64,000 bases of DNA from Neorhizobium tomejilense (GCA_002968845.1 PVBG01000018.1:1-64000), one strand, 5' to 3'. Positions 8,007 through 17,354 are shown, numbered from the stretch's first letter. Translations and numbers: made by a program. Notes: generated from the sequence alone by a model not told the origin.

Positions 8007-10689
8007 CCTGGTCTCCGTTTATCAGCTCTTCGTCATCATCAGTTTCGGTGAGCATCTCCAGCTGCTGCCTGTACACAGCGTTGACCTGGTAAATCCGTGC
8101 TTTGGATGGCTTTCTGGTTTCCGGCATGCAGAATGAGAGTGTGACAACCGGATTCGTTATTTTTAGAACGTCGTCAGACGGAGATTCTGAATCGTTTTTA
8201 AGGCTGGCGTTGAAAACGTGGATAAGCATGAGAGGTCGTTCGCGCACGCTGCATGCAGCGCGTTCCCGGCGATAAACCTCATTTGCAACGGCTTCGTCTG
8301 CTCTATCCTTCTGGTCTTTGCTAAGATCGATCCATGCGTCCTCGGGATCAGCCACTCGACTACGGCTGCCATAAACGCGGTAGACGCCGTTTTGCACCGT
8401 CCCCTGATCGCGATTTCTTCTGCCGATTTTTAGTCCAGCAAAGGTATCATCCGAATTTGTTTTCCGGTTTGGAATGGCGACGTCCCAATGAGAGAGTTCG
8501 TCGCCTGATCGGTCGAGAATGTAGTCCTGAAACAACGAATGATCGGAAATCGGCGCAAGGTCCGTATGATCGCCGAACCGGAAGGATCGTAATAGTGCTT
8601 CGATGTGGGTGGCATCGACCTCCTTCCAGAGAGCATAGCCCGCCTTTTCTTCAGTTGGGGGTCCGACAGTATCCAGAAATAACTCAACGGCCGCGCTGTT
8701 CGCGACGGCTGTGTCCGCATCGTTCAAGAGAGCATGCCCTTCAACGTGCCGTGCAGAATAGTCTTGCGCGATCGTGAGCTCCTGAGCCGTACGCATCTTG
8801 TTTGCCGCTGTGACTCTAAGCGCGAGCTGGCTTTGCCTGACTTTCAGGCCAAAGTCAGCAGGGGTCCTTTTGCTATCCATCATTCGCTTGACTTCGCCGC
8901 GCAACTCCTCGGTTGCTTCGTCAACGTAGACGTAGTGATCCAGCGAGATCTTTGGCAGGTAAAGCCGACAAATATCTTCATAGCCGGGCCTGTAACCAAA
9001 CCATCGAGCCATCTGCATCAGCGTATCACTGGCTGCGGTATTGCGAAGAAGGTAGGAAACCGTCAGACCTTCCAGTGTCAGGCCGCGGGAGAGAGCAAGG
9101 CCGCCGATCGCGATCACGTGAAGGCCATGCTCACGGTTCCGCGAGTAGTCCAGCTGACCGCCACGCATGTTCACCGTCCTGACCTCGATGCTCTGAACTC
9201 CTTCGTTCAGGGCCCCAACAAGCTCGGACCAAGGAGCTGTCTGGCCGGCAAACTCCGTTTGATAACTTGCCTCGAGATCATTCATCACCGGGTCATCGAT
9301 CTCAGTTGGCGGCAGCGCGGCATGAACGGAAATGGCGTCCTTGAGTTCGCTCACATACTCATAAACCAGGCCAAGAACCTTATCCTGGATTGCATTGAAA
9401 CGGCTGACATTGATCATCATCGAGCAATGCGCTCGGCCTTTACCCTGCAAGACGCGTGATGCGCGCGAGATGCAGAAAATCCGGATGGAATGCCGAAGGC
9501 TTTCTGGTAGAGCGACAACGGCGTCACCACTCTTATGATTAAGTGGCAGCAGCGTTTTATAATCGTCGATGACCCTGACCATTCCTTGGCGCAGATTGCC
9601 GCCTGGCCGGAATACTCGATGGGATCCAACGTAGTTGCTGGGAGGATCCAGAGCCTTAATGAAATTGGCCGGAAACAGGTCGTGATTTTCCATCACTTCC
9701 GTAGTTTCGGGATCGATGAAGATGTTTGCGAAAGGTGTTGCGGTGTATCCGACATAGACCGAGCGAGGGAAGCGATGAAGTATTCCGCGGATTACTCCAT
9801 TGATCGCTGTTGTCCGGTTTGGTTCCTTGGCTGTATTGATCGATGCGTTGTCAGCCTCGTCATCAATCAGGAGCAGCGGCAGGTCGTATCCTCCGGTTTC
9901 GCTTTGCTTTTCGATCCATTTCTCAAGCCGTTCGAGCACCGACTTGTTCTTCTTTGTTACAAAGATCATCGGTTCCTGGTGACCGGTGAGCCCGAAGTAA
10001 ATTCCATCGTGCCCTGATGAAAAATCAGCTTCGCGGCTCGTGCCGTATGAGGGGATACGGCGGCTTGTGGCGTAGTTCTGAATCGGAAGAGATTGCTGGG
10101 CTGCTGCAGCGAAGGCTGATATGCGCCCTATGAATGTCTCGTCAATGCGCTCTTGTGTCTGCGTACGAAGCGAATTGGTTATTCCCGCCAGAAGGATGAT
10201 CACCCGGTAACCGGCATCAGCTGCCTTGCAAATCAACGCGGAATAGTTTGTCGTTTTACCTGACTGGACGTTACCCATAACCATTCCGCGCACTGCACCA
10301 ACCTGCGGAACTTTCGGGTCTCCGCAGAGGTCCAGCACCTGGTCAGTATCGGTGTCAAGCGTAGCAATTACGGTTGAGGGAAGGGAGCCGGTCTCGAGAT
10401 AGAACTTGCGTAGCCTGTTCCAGTAATAAAAATCAAGGTCCGGCTTCTTCGCCGCCAGCCATGGACGATGGCTCTTGCTTATAACTGCGCCGCTTCGCTG
10501 GGTTACGGTAAAGCTGGCTTCGAGCTCACGAATTATGAAAATGATGCCGCTCTCATCCAGATGGACAAATGGCCCACTTCGTACGAGCGCCGTGATTGCG
10601 CCCTCTGGCACACCCTCGTTCCGTGCAAGGGCATCGGCGAAAGTTGCGCCCACCTGCATACGGAAATAAGCGATTTCGCCTTCAAGCAT
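7996..10689 (-). CDS. Z1-domain superfamily 2 helicase-like ATPase
   Basis: This 897-residue protein has Walker A GNVQSGKTTNYS (about residues 139-150), a DEAD-like motif II LLLIDDEADN (272-281), motif III-like VGYTATPFANIF (313-324) and a late motif QMARWFGYRPG with ALSRGLTLEG before it. These are the helicase features of Z1-domain proteins, which occur in predicted restriction systems. The gene lies second in the operon, overlapping the GHKL ATPase gene by 8 bp and the DUF4420 gene by 11 bp. It is likely the DNA-translocating or DNA-remodelling motor of the complex. No nuclease motif of its own is evident. Confidence 0.87.
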   Translation of the reverse strand: MLEGEIAYFRMQVGATFADALARNEGVPEGAITALVRSGPFVHLDESGIIFIIRELEASFTVTQRSGAVISKSHRPWLAAKKPDLDFYYWNRLRKFYLETGSLPSTVIATLDTDTDQVLDLCGDPKVPQVGAVRGMVMGNVQSGKTTNYSALICKAADAGYRVIILLAGITNSLRTQTQERIDETFIGRISAFAAAAQQSLPIQNYATSRRIPSYGTSREADFSSGHDGIYFGLTGHQEPMIFVTKKNKSVLERLEKWIEKQSETGGYDLPLLLIDDEADNASINTAKEPNRTTAINGVIRGILHRFPRSVYVGYTATPFANIFIDPETTEVMENHDLFPANFIKALDPPSNYVGSHRVFRPGGNLRQGMVRVIDDYKTLLPLNHKSGDAVVALPESLRHSIRIFCISRASRVLQGKGRAHCSMMINVSRFNAIQDKVLGLVYEYVSELKDAISVHAALPPTEIDDPVMNDLEASYQTEFAGQTAPWSELVGALNEGVQSIEVRTVNMRGGQLDYSRNREHGLHVIAIGGLALSRGLTLEGLTVSYLLRNTAASDTLMQMARWFGYRPGYEDICRLYLPKISLDHYVYVDEATEELRGEVKRMMDSKRTPADFGLKVRQSQLALRVTAANKMRTAQELTIAQDYSARHVEGHALLNDADTAVANSAAVELFLDTVGPPTEEKAGYALWKEVDATHIEALLRSFRFGDHTDLAPISDHSLFQDYILDRSGDELSHWDVAIPNRKTNSDDTFAGLKIGRRNRDQGTVQNGVYRVYGSRSRVADPEDAWIDLSKDQKDRADEAVANEVYRRERAACSVRERPLMLIHVFNASLKNDSESPSDDVLKITNPVVTLSFCMPETRKPSKARIYQVNAVYRQQLEMLTETDDDEELINGDQDAG

Positions 10690-12157
10690 CCTGCCACCAG
10701 CCCTTCGATTTCAAATGTTCCTTGACCACAAGCCCGTGGCTTGCCCAAGGCTCCGTCGTTTTGAGAAGCGTCGTCAATGTCGCCAGCTTTCCATCTGCCC
10801 GATGCAGAAGGCTCGGCAACACCGCGTCCAGTCGTTCGACGAAAGCCTCGCGATCGATAGCGCCTTGATTAATCACGGCCCCTTTCGCATGGACGTCATC
10901 TCCGATGCTGAGCACCGGAAAGCTTTCCTCGATGATGCCGATAGCGGCTCCAACTGCGGACGCCAGTTGTTCATCCTTGGCTTCCAGGAGGTCGGCGAGG
11001 AGAGGGTGTTCTCGATTGATATAATAACGGATTTCACCATTTCGCACATACTTCGACCAGACTGGGGTGGTTCCTGAACCCGGGCGGATCCGCGCGCCCC
11101 GCGACTGAAAAACCTTTCCAGATTTCCTCCGAAGACCATCAACGATGTCCTTGAGCCTTGCGCGCAGCCCTGACGGCAGTTGTGCGTCCGCCTTGTCAAG
11201 CGTGATCTTCCAGACCTCATCAAGCGAATTAGGAATATTTACTGCAATACGGACAAGCTGCGACAGCTCACCATGACGCACCAGCCTGAACCATGTCCCG
11301 TGCATAATGAGGCGGTGCTGACGGTAAATGTAAAAGCCCTGGTTTCGAACGAAGCCTTCTTCGCCACCCAATCTTTCGTGATCGGCAGACGTCAGCTTCG
11401 AGTAGTGGGGCAGCACAAATGCCTGGACGTCGATAGGGTAACCCCGAAGCTGAAGGACCTCGCGCGGAAGTGATTGCGTTGCTTCATGATTGCGCAGAAA
11501 CGGATCAGCGGCCTTGAGGTTGTCGCCGTTAAAGCATATCGAGAGTTTCCGGATACCTTCCTCACCCGTCAGGTAGCGATGGAACGTCATCGCAAGCTGG
11601 CTCTTGGCGTGTGCCACCATGTCATTGAAGCCTCGGCCTTCTATAGCACCGTCTTCGGAAAGGCGGTCGCACCGGGTCCAGATAATCTCTGTTCCGCTCT
11701 CGAGTTTCAGCCGTGGATTCATCACCGCTTTAATTTCATCCGGCTCAAGGACACCCATCTTCCAGTCTGCGAGATCATCCAGATCCCAGACAGCACCCGT
11801 GTGGATCTCGCCGTTGTGAGAGACGACGGTAAGTCGACGGCACTGTGAGAGTGAAGCCGACTTCATTCCCCAGCCGAAACGGCCAAGATCATCTGGTGCT
11901 CGCTCGGTTGTCGGGTTCGTACTTGCAGGTCGCATCGCTTGATGAAGTTCCGCTGCTGACATCCCGTGCCCGTTGTCCAGAATACGGACCTCGGCCTCGC
12001 CATGACGCCGCACACAGAGGATATCGATATGGGTCGATCGGGCCTTTATGGAGTTGTCCAGCAGATCAGCGATCGCACTGGAAAGGTCATAGTTTCCGAA
12101 GCTTCTGGCCGAGCTCATCAACGCGGAGGCATCAGGAGGATTATGAGTGAACTGCAT
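10682..12157 (-). CDS. GHKL (MutL/MORC-like) ATPase of a predicted restriction system
   Basis: This protein has about 491 residues when started at the ATG of MQFTHNPPDAS, which is preceded by AGGAAG at good spacing; an upstream ATG at 12199 would add 14 residues. The N-terminal GHKL ATPase motifs are clear: N-box IADLLDNSIKA (about 29-39), DNGHGMS (61-67) and GRFGWGMKSASLS (92-104). The layout resembles the prokaryotic MutL/MORC ATPases described from restriction-modification neighbourhoods, not a mismatch-repair MutL, since the endonuclease and dimerisation tail of MutL is not seen. It is first in the four-gene operon and divergent from the methyltransferase gene. Its likely role is an ATP-driven clamp or switch that licenses the downstream helicase and nuclease. 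Confidence 0.83.
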   Translation of the reverse strand: MQFTHNPPDASALMSSARSFGNYDLSSAIADLLDNSIKARSTHIDILCVRRHGEAEVRILDNGHGMSAAELHQAMRPASTNPTTERAPDDLGRFGWGMKSASLSQCRRLTVVSHNGEIHTGAVWDLDDLADWKMGVLEPDEIKAVMNPRLKLESGTEIIWTRCDRLSEDGAIEGRGFNDMVAHAKSQLAMTFHRYLTGEEGIRKLSICFNGDNLKAADPFLRNHEATQSLPREVLQLRGYPIDVQAFVLPHYSKLTSADHERLGGEEGFVRNQGFYIYRQHRLIMHGTWFRLVRHGELSQLVRIAVNIPNSLDEVWKITLDKADAQLPSGLRARLKDIVDGLRRKSGKVFQSRGARIRPGSGTTPVWSKYVRNGEIRYYINREHPLLADLLEAKDEQLASAVGAAIGIIEESFPVLSIGDDVHAKGAVINQGAIDREAFVERLDAVLPSLLHRADGKLATLTTLLKTTEPWASHGLVVKEHLKSKGWWQDA

Positions 12158-12546
12158 TCGTACTTCCTGACACGGCTGTGTTGGCCGACTTCTCATCACG
12201 AGACAACGTTATTGCTATCAACTCACCAGTCCCGTCCGGCTGCAACTCGGCAGACTTTACAATTGGCAATAAAACACTTGTCTCGTTGCCCTCTGCGGAA
12301 GCTAGATAGCCCTAAAGAAATTAAAAAATCGACATCTTGCTATCGATAGTTGTGATCTGTCATCGATGGAGGAGGGGCTAAATTCTTGGCCTGGAATGTC
12401 AGTCACCTGTGAGGCGCCAACGAGCGAAGAAATAAAAAATTGTATTACGTAACTCTGCGCTGAGAACATTAGCGGAACATGCCTTGCCCTCTGGGTGATA
12501 TTTTGCCATTTTGTCAAAAAATGACCCAGTGAATGGCAGGTGATTC
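12158..12546. promoter_or_regulatory. Divergent control region between the GHKL operon and the methyltransferase operon
   Basis: These 389 bp, more AT-rich than the flanks in the 12300-12530 part, separate two divergent operons and hold no convincing gene. About 20-30 bp before the methyltransferase GTG start is the inverted repeat GTCA-AAAAA-TGAC (12514-12526), within a longer run CATTTTGTCAAAAAATG. EcoRII- and SsoII-type methyltransferases are known to repress their own promoter through the N-terminal HTH, so this repeat is a candidate operator. The link is inferred from position only. Confidence 0.45.
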
Positions 12547-13803
12547 GTGCAAGAGACGCAGCAGGACAACAACGGTTTCAACCATCTTTGCCAGCGGGCG
12601 GGGTTGACCCCTGGCGAGGCTGCTTCGGTTCTGTCCGTCTCTGATCGTACGATCGCTCGTTATATGACCGGTGACGGTCGTCCAACCGATCTCGCAATGA
12701 GGGTCCTCAGGGAGCTTGCTGATCAGAAGTGCGCCGGAAACGGTCCGATCTCGTTTCGCTTCATTGATCTGTTTGCGGGAATTGGTGGATTGCGCATCGG
12801 CTTCCAAGGTATCGGTGGACATTGCGTATTCACATCGGAATGGGATCAGAATGCCCAGAAGACGTATGGCGTAAACTTCCGAGACAATCATGAGTTGGCA
12901 GGAGACGTTCGGGAATACTCCGAAAACCCGGGTCTCATCCCTGAACACGATATCCTGCTCGCGGGCTTCCCGTGTCAGCCATTTTCGATTGCTGGTGTGT
13001 CGAAGAAGAACGCACTTGGTCGCCCGCACGGTTTCCTTTGCGATACGCAAGGAACGCTCTTCTTCGACACAGCACAGATTATCGCACACCATCGACCTGC
13101 GGCTTTCGTGCTTGAAAACGTGAAGAACCTCGAAAGTCACGATAAAGGGCGAACCTTTGCGACGATCATAAACGTGCTGACAAACGAGCTCGGTTATCAT
13201 GTGCAAACACGGGTGATCAGCTCTGAGCACTGGGTACCGCAACGGCGCGAGCGCATCTTTATAGTTGGTTTTCGCGAGCCAACCGAATTTGACCTGAAGT
13301 CACTGAAGCTCCCGGACAACGGGCCAAAGCTTGGCAGTATTCTTGACCCGCACGAAGAGGTCGATCCTAAATACACGCTGACGCCTCGCCTCTGGGAATA
13401 CCTGCAGGCCTATAAGGAAAAGCACACGTCGAAGGGAAACGGCTTCGGATACAGTCTGTTTGGCCCGGACGATGTTACGCGAACGCTGTCGGCACGCTAC
13501 TACAAGGACGGCTCCGAAATTCTCGTGGCACAGCCAGGGAAACGACCTCGCAGGCTGACACCACAGGAATGCGCCCGGCTCATGGGTTTCGACCGGGGTG
13601 ATCGCCGTTGGAAAATACCGGTGTCAGATATGCAGGCATATCGACAGTTCGGTAATGCTGTTGTCGTGCCGGTCGTCGAGTTTCTCGCCGACGCGATGAA
13701 ACCCTTTATTGAATCTGCGCTTCTACGTGGAGCAAGCCGCTCAATGGCTGCACCCATTATCGTCAGTCGCCCCGATCGTGAACCTGCGAGTGCTCATGGC
13801 TGA
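12547..13803 (+). CDS. DNA (cytosine-5) methyltransferase with N-terminal HTH, EcoRII/Dcm type
   Basis: This protein of 418 residues starts at GTG. Residues about 10-60 form an HTH (TPGEAASVLSVSDRTIARYM). The C5-methyltransferase motifs follow: I, FIDLFAGIGGLRIGF (72-86); IV, GFPCQPFS with the catalytic Cys143; VI, ENVKNL (190-195); VIII, QRRER (232-236); then ARLMGF and YRQFGNAVVVPVV near the end. Modification at CCWGG is expected from the Vsr and EcoRII partners. The N-terminal HTH is typical of M.EcoRII and M.SsoII, where it represses the system's own promoter. The 3' end overlaps the vsr start by 8 bp. The methyltransferase call is near certain; target specificity is inferred. Confidence 0.95.
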   Translation: MQETQQDNNGFNHLCQRAGLTPGEAASVLSVSDRTIARYMTGDGRPTDLAMRVLRELADQKCAGNGPISFRFIDLFAGIGGLRIGFQGIGGHCVFTSEWDQNAQKTYGVNFRDNHELAGDVREYSENPGLIPEHDILLAGFPCQPFSIAGVSKKNALGRPHGFLCDTQGTLFFDTAQIIAHHRPAAFVLENVKNLESHDKGRTFATIINVLTNELGYHVQTRVISSEHWVPQRRERIFIVGFREPTEFDLKSLKLPDNGPKLGSILDPHEEVDPKYTLTPRLWEYLQAYKEKHTSKGNGFGYSLFGPDDVTRTLSARYYKDGSEILVAQPGKRPRRLTPQECARLMGFDRGDRRWKIPVSDMQAYRQFGNAVVVPVVEFLADAMKPFIESALLRGASRSMAAPIIVSRPDREPASAHG

Positions 13804-14248
13804 CATTGTCACGGCTGAAGTCCGCAGCCGGATGATGTCGGGGATTCGTGGGACCAACACCAAGCCGGAGCTTATGCTGCGCAAAGGCCTCCATGCCTTG
13901 GGGTTTCGCTTCCGTCTGCATGATCGCTCGCTCCCCGGAAAGCCGGATATTGTCCTTCCGCGCTACAAGGCGGTCATATTTGCACATGGCTGCTTCTGGC
14001 ATGGCCACGATTGCCACCTGTTCAAATGGCCCTCAACCCGCCCGGAGTTCTGGCAGGCGAAAATTGCGCGCAATCGCGCTGTCGATGAGCGGACTGATGC
14101 AGCTCTGACAGAAGCTGGCTGGCGCCAGGCAATCGTATGGGAGTGTGCTCTGAAGGGCAAAACGCGACTGCCTCTCGAGGACGTCATTCAATCGTGTGCC
14201 GAGTGGCTGAGATCGGACCGGCCGCGACTGGAAATCAGGGGAGGATAG
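13796..14248 (+). CDS. vsr: Very short patch repair endonuclease (Vsr)
   Basis: Starting at the ATG within ATGGCTGA that overlaps the methyltransferase stop gives 150 residues, close to E. coli Vsr. The catalytic and structural residues fall at the same numbers as in E. coli: D51 (GKPDIVLP), H64, C66, H69, H71 and C73 (IFAHGCFWHGHDCH), with zinc held by the Cys/His set. The N-terminal SRMMSGIRGTNTKPELMLR is the usual signature. Vsr nicks T:G mismatches arising from deamination of methylated cytosine, which fits the adjacent m5C methyltransferase. A longer frame upstream from 13709 runs inside the methyltransferase gene and is not needed. Confidence 0.95.
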   Translation: MADIVTAEVRSRMMSGIRGTNTKPELMLRKGLHALGFRFRLHDRSLPGKPDIVLPRYKAVIFAHGCFWHGHDCHLFKWPSTRPEFWQAKIARNRAVDERTDAALTEAGWRQAIVWECALKGKTRLPLEDVIQSCAEWLRSDRPRLEIRGG

Positions 14249-14250
14249 GA

Positions 14251-15468
14251 ATGCGCCGCGGGCTTTTGTCAGATCTTTTCACCGGCGTTGTCGCCAAGCG
14301 TTTGACGCTGGTGGAAACCATCACGCACAAATCCAACCAGCATGAGTTTCAGGGCACGAGACCTCTTCGCCGGCTTCTGGGTGACGATGATCGCCGAGGC
14401 ATAGCAACGCGTTTCATCTGGATCTCGGGCGAGCAGGAGGCCTTGGCGGAAGAAGGCTTCATGAGCTGGTCTAACGTGCGAAAAGGAAAACCGCGCGCAC
14501 CGGAGTATCATCTCTACTATTCCTCAAACGCCGTCACCGAGCTTATGCAGCCTGGCGACATGTTGTTTCTGGCCTTGCAACAAGATGGCTCGATCCTCGT
14601 TGTCGTAACGCCCTCTGCGACGATCCAGAACCAGCTTCTCTGGTTGTTTGCGCTGGAGGAGCAGCCGGAATTTGCCTTCACCTTCCAAGAGATCGATGGC
14701 GCGCACAACGCCGAGCTGGATTTTGCAGCGCGCTATATTCTTGATGAGCTGGGGATCGAGCCGGGGGAGCCCGAAGCCGATCGGCTTGATAGCCTCATCG
14801 AGCGGTTCGGTCTCGACTTCCCCAAAACACGCGTGTTTTCTGAGCTTGCTCGGACATCGATGCCGGAGGTTTCTGCCGCCGAAGATCCAGACCTCGCGCT
14901 GATCTCATGGATGGATCGCGAGGAGCAGCTCTTCAAACGGCTGGAGCGACGTATCGTTGCCGCACGCATTGGCAGCGGCTTTGGTGCCGCTGAGGATGCT
15001 GACGTTGAAGGATTTCTGGCGTTTTCGTTGAGCGTGCAGAACCGACGAAAGGCGCGGGCGGGGCAGGCCCTCGAACATCATCTTGAGGCCGTTTTTGCCG
15101 CCCAGCAGATTCGATACGTTCGAGGCGCGGAGACAGAGAACCGGAACAAGCCCGATTTTCTGTTCCCGGGGCAGAAAGAGTATCGTGATCCGCTTTATCC
15201 AGATGCAAGGCTGACGATGCTCGGTGCCAAGTCGACGCTGAAAGATCGCTGGCGTCAGGTATTGTCTGAGGCTCTCCGCATTCCGGAAAAACACCTTCTC
15301 ACCCTTGAGCCCGGGATATCAGAAAACCAGACTGACGAGATGCAGGCCAAGAAGCTACAGCTCGTCGTCCCGAAGCGCCTGCACAATACTTACCGGTTGA
15401 CACAGCAGACGTGGCTGATGGATGTTGCCGACTTTATCTCTGTGGTGCGATCTCGTCAGGAGTCCTGA
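14251..15468 (+). CDS. Type II restriction endonuclease, EcoRII family
   Basis: Started at 14251 behind a GGGGAGG site and 2 bp after vsr, the protein has 405 residues, matching EcoRII (about 404). The N-terminal half (about 1-170) corresponds to the EcoRII effector/DNA-binding domain. The C-terminal EcoRII-C catalytic core is seen in RKARAGQALEHHLEAVF, NRNKPDFLFPG, TMLGAKSTLKDRWRQVL and LTLEPGISENQTDEM. EcoRII cuts before CCWGG and needs two sites, one acting as allosteric effector. It forms an operon with the methyltransferase and Vsr genes. Family assignment is strong; exact specificity is inferred. Confidence 0.9.
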   Translation: MRRGLLSDLFTGVVAKRLTLVETITHKSNQHEFQGTRPLRRLLGDDDRRGIATRFIWISGEQEALAEEGFMSWSNVRKGKPRAPEYHLYYSSNAVTELMQPGDMLFLALQQDGSILVVVTPSATIQNQLLWLFALEEQPEFAFTFQEIDGAHNAELDFAARYILDELGIEPGEPEADRLDSLIERFGLDFPKTRVFSELARTSMPEVSAAEDPDLALISWMDREEQLFKRLERRIVAARIGSGFGAAEDADVEGFLAFSLSVQNRRKARAGQALEHHLEAVFAAQQIRYVRGAETENRNKPDFLFPGQKEYRDPLYPDARLTMLGAKSTLKDRWRQVLSEALRIPEKHLLTLEPGISENQTDEMQAKKLQLVVPKRLHNTYRLTQQTWLMDVADFISVVRSRQES

Positions 15469-15483
15469 TCCACCAGTTTGAAG

Positions 15484-15678
15484 TCAGCAAGTGCTTGCGG
15501 TTGTACAGTCACTCAGGCCGGCATACGGAACGTGCCATACGGGGTCAGTCGGTCCCGCTTCTCTTGCGACCGCTATGCTGAAGCTCCTGCGGCTGACCTC
15601 TTCCCGCATGGCCCGTGTCGAGAACTCCCGAAATCCCGCTTGCCGCGGCGCTATGCTGATTTCTCCGGTATTCTTCAT
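15484..15678 (-). CDS. Possible small coupled ORF, unknown
   Basis: A 64-residue frame whose ATG overlaps the stop of the upstream minus-strand HTH protein gene in an ATGA, suggesting translational coupling. The product is basic, begins MKNTGEISIAPRQAGFREF and ends in a Cys/Thr-rich tail. No family is recognised and the composition is not strongly protein-like, so it may be chance. Confidence 0.3.
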   Translation of the reverse strand: MKNTGEISIAPRQAGFREFSTRAMREEVSRRSFSIAVAREAGPTDPVWHVPYAGLSDCTTASTC

Positions 15679-16997
15679 TGTTCATCTGAGCGACCGCCGG
15701 CAGGCGGTCGAGGCAATTCGTCGTATTTCGATTGGTACCGGTCGACGGGTGCGCGCCAGTCTTTCAGGAACTCCAGAGGATCTATGCTACCGATCATCTG
15801 GCGAGCGAGGTTGACCCGCTTTTCCAGAAACTGTCGCTGCTCGCCAGCTGTCTTGGTCAGTCGATTCTCGTCATCATTGAAGAAACGTTCAACGATCACT
15901 GCCTTGCCCCAGCTCTCGATGATTTCTGAAAGTTGCTGCTGGCTCTCCTTGATCGCCTGGGCAATCTTGCGCTCATCTTCGCGCCGCTCGTAACGCTCCC
16001 ACTCCTCCTGCCGCTCCTTTTTCCGTTTTACCTCGGCTTCGTCTTCAGCTTTCATCAGCGCTTGCAGTTTGTCCCTTGATGCACGCAAGGTCTCGGTAAT
16101 ATCGGGTATAACCCCGGTCAGCGGTTCAGATTCAGTATCCTGCCAACTCAGGGTCCAGTCGACCCCTCTCTTGGGGGAATAGGCAACAATGCGGAAGCGG
16201 CCGGAGGGCATATCCTGCTCGGTTGTCCATGAGTGGGTCAGTTGCCAGGCTTTCATCGACCGGATGGCCTTGCTGTCTTCTCGATAGTATTCGCCGCTCA
16301 GGTATCGCATCGTTACCCGTTCGGTCATTTCGGTGACAGCGAGGCCAATCGGGACGGTGTCGATATAGACAATCGTCGGCCGGTCAGGCCCCCAGATGCT
16401 ACCTGAATGGTAACGGCCGTATTTGCGGTCCTTGCGCTCGATCTCCTGCTCTTTGATATGAATGCGGTGGTGGTCTTCTCCAGCTGGTGCGATATGCACA
16501 CGATAGCCGACGCGGTCGAGCGCGAGGTAAAGGTGATTTGCGATCGATAGCGCGCGAGAAAGCGATGCTTCCGATGAAATTACGTCTGGCAGAATTCGCT
16601 TGTAGGGGCGGAGAAACTCTCCATCCTTTGCGGAGCGCGATTTCCTCAGATGCTCTTCTGCACCAATAAGCAGCGGGTGATGTTCGAGGCGGCGGGTCTT
16701 TGCAACGGGCTTTGCCTTCTGGCGTGTATCCTTCTCCGTTGCCGGCGCCTTCCTTTCCCGGGGTTTCGGTGTGACCGGAGTAATTTCGATGATCGCATCG
16801 ATATCGTCGGGCAGGGCGGGCAACTCGGCAGCAATTCCGAGTGATTTACGTGTCCAGTATCCTGATCCCGGATAGGGTATCTCATGCTGCCTGCAAATCG
16901 CGGCCAGAGCTGTCCCCGTGAGGCCGAACTCCGGAGCAAGCCTGCTCAATGGTGCTTCACACACGCGGTTGTAAAGCTCGTTGCGCGTCAACTGCAT
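15675..16997 (-). CDS. HTH-headed protein of unknown function, paralogue A
   Basis: This 440-residue protein is started at the second ATG (MQLTRNELYNRV), because AGGAG lies 7 bases upstream; the first ATG at 17003 is only one base from it. Residues 1-50 form an HTH unit (RLAPEFGLTGTALAAICRQ) followed by PYPGSGYWTRKSLG. A basic linker, a middle alpha/beta region and a long charged coiled-coil-like stretch (about 315-375, rich in KKERQEEWERYERREDERK) follow. The same head appears in the neighbouring 458-residue protein. It lies between the EcoRII operon and an AbiE-type pair. No enzymatic motif is recognised; DNA binding is inferred from the head only. Confidence 0.75.
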   Translation of the reverse strand: MQLTRNELYNRVCEAPLSRLAPEFGLTGTALAAICRQHEIPYPGSGYWTRKSLGIAAELPALPDDIDAIIEITPVTPKPRERKAPATEKDTRQKAKPVAKTRRLEHHPLLIGAEEHLRKSRSAKDGEFLRPYKRILPDVISSEASLSRALSIANHLYLALDRVGYRVHIAPAGEDHHRIHIKEQEIERKDRKYGRYHSGSIWGPDRPTIVYIDTVPIGLAVTEMTERVTMRYLSGEYYREDSKAIRSMKAWQLTHSWTTEQDMPSGRFRIVAYSPKRGVDWTLSWQDTESEPLTGVIPDITETLRASRDKLQALMKAEDEAEVKRKKERQEEWERYERREDERKIAQAIKESQQQLSEIIESWGKAVIVERFFNDDENRLTKTAGEQRQFLEKRVNLARQMIGSIDPLEFLKDWRAPVDRYQSKYDELPRPPAGGRSDEQ

Positions 16998-17354
16998 AGG
17001 CATGCTCCTGTTTCGCTAAGGCCGAATATCGCACCCGGTTAACAGAACGACGAAATATAAAAGCCGGTGCATGGAAAGCGGCATCTCGTTGGGTTCTTTC
17101 CTGATCGCTCTGTGGCGGGAGGCGATGCGTCGGACAGTGGGATGCCTGGGCTAGTCGACCCTCCCGCAGCCTGTGACGTCGCAATCCACTTTGGTTGGTA
17201 CTCAGTGCAGCGCGATACTCGGCGGCGGCGAGGTGCTCAGGTGGAAGATTTTCACGCCAAGACCTGAGATTCTCTACGGGGTCGCAGGCTCGTTGTTCAA
17301 GAGCCGGGAGACTGGCAATAGCCCCGCGAATGTTCTGCCCGTCCGACCCGGAAA
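16998..17354. other. Gene-free interval between two paralogous HTH genes
   Basis: About 357 bp separate two same-strand genes. Only the ribosome-binding site of paralogue A at its right-hand start was recognised. Short frames on both strands have no family signal. The spacing suggests that paralogue A has its own promoter. Confidence 0.4.

Noticed and set aside
4948-12157. Reading the four-gene operon as BREX or DISARM
   Set aside because: No PglZ, BrxC, PglX, DrmA or DrmB homologue is present. The GHKL, Z1, DUF4420 and AIPR set matches a different predicted restriction type.
10682-12157. Calling the GHKL ATPase a mismatch-repair MutL
   Set aside because: Only the N-terminal ATPase motifs are shared. 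The MutL C-terminal domain is not seen, and the operon context is restriction-like.
15456-15468. Palindrome TCAGGAGTCCTGA at the end of the EcoRII gene as a terminator
   Set aside because: The loop would be a single base and no T-tract follows. It is probably incidental to the last codons.
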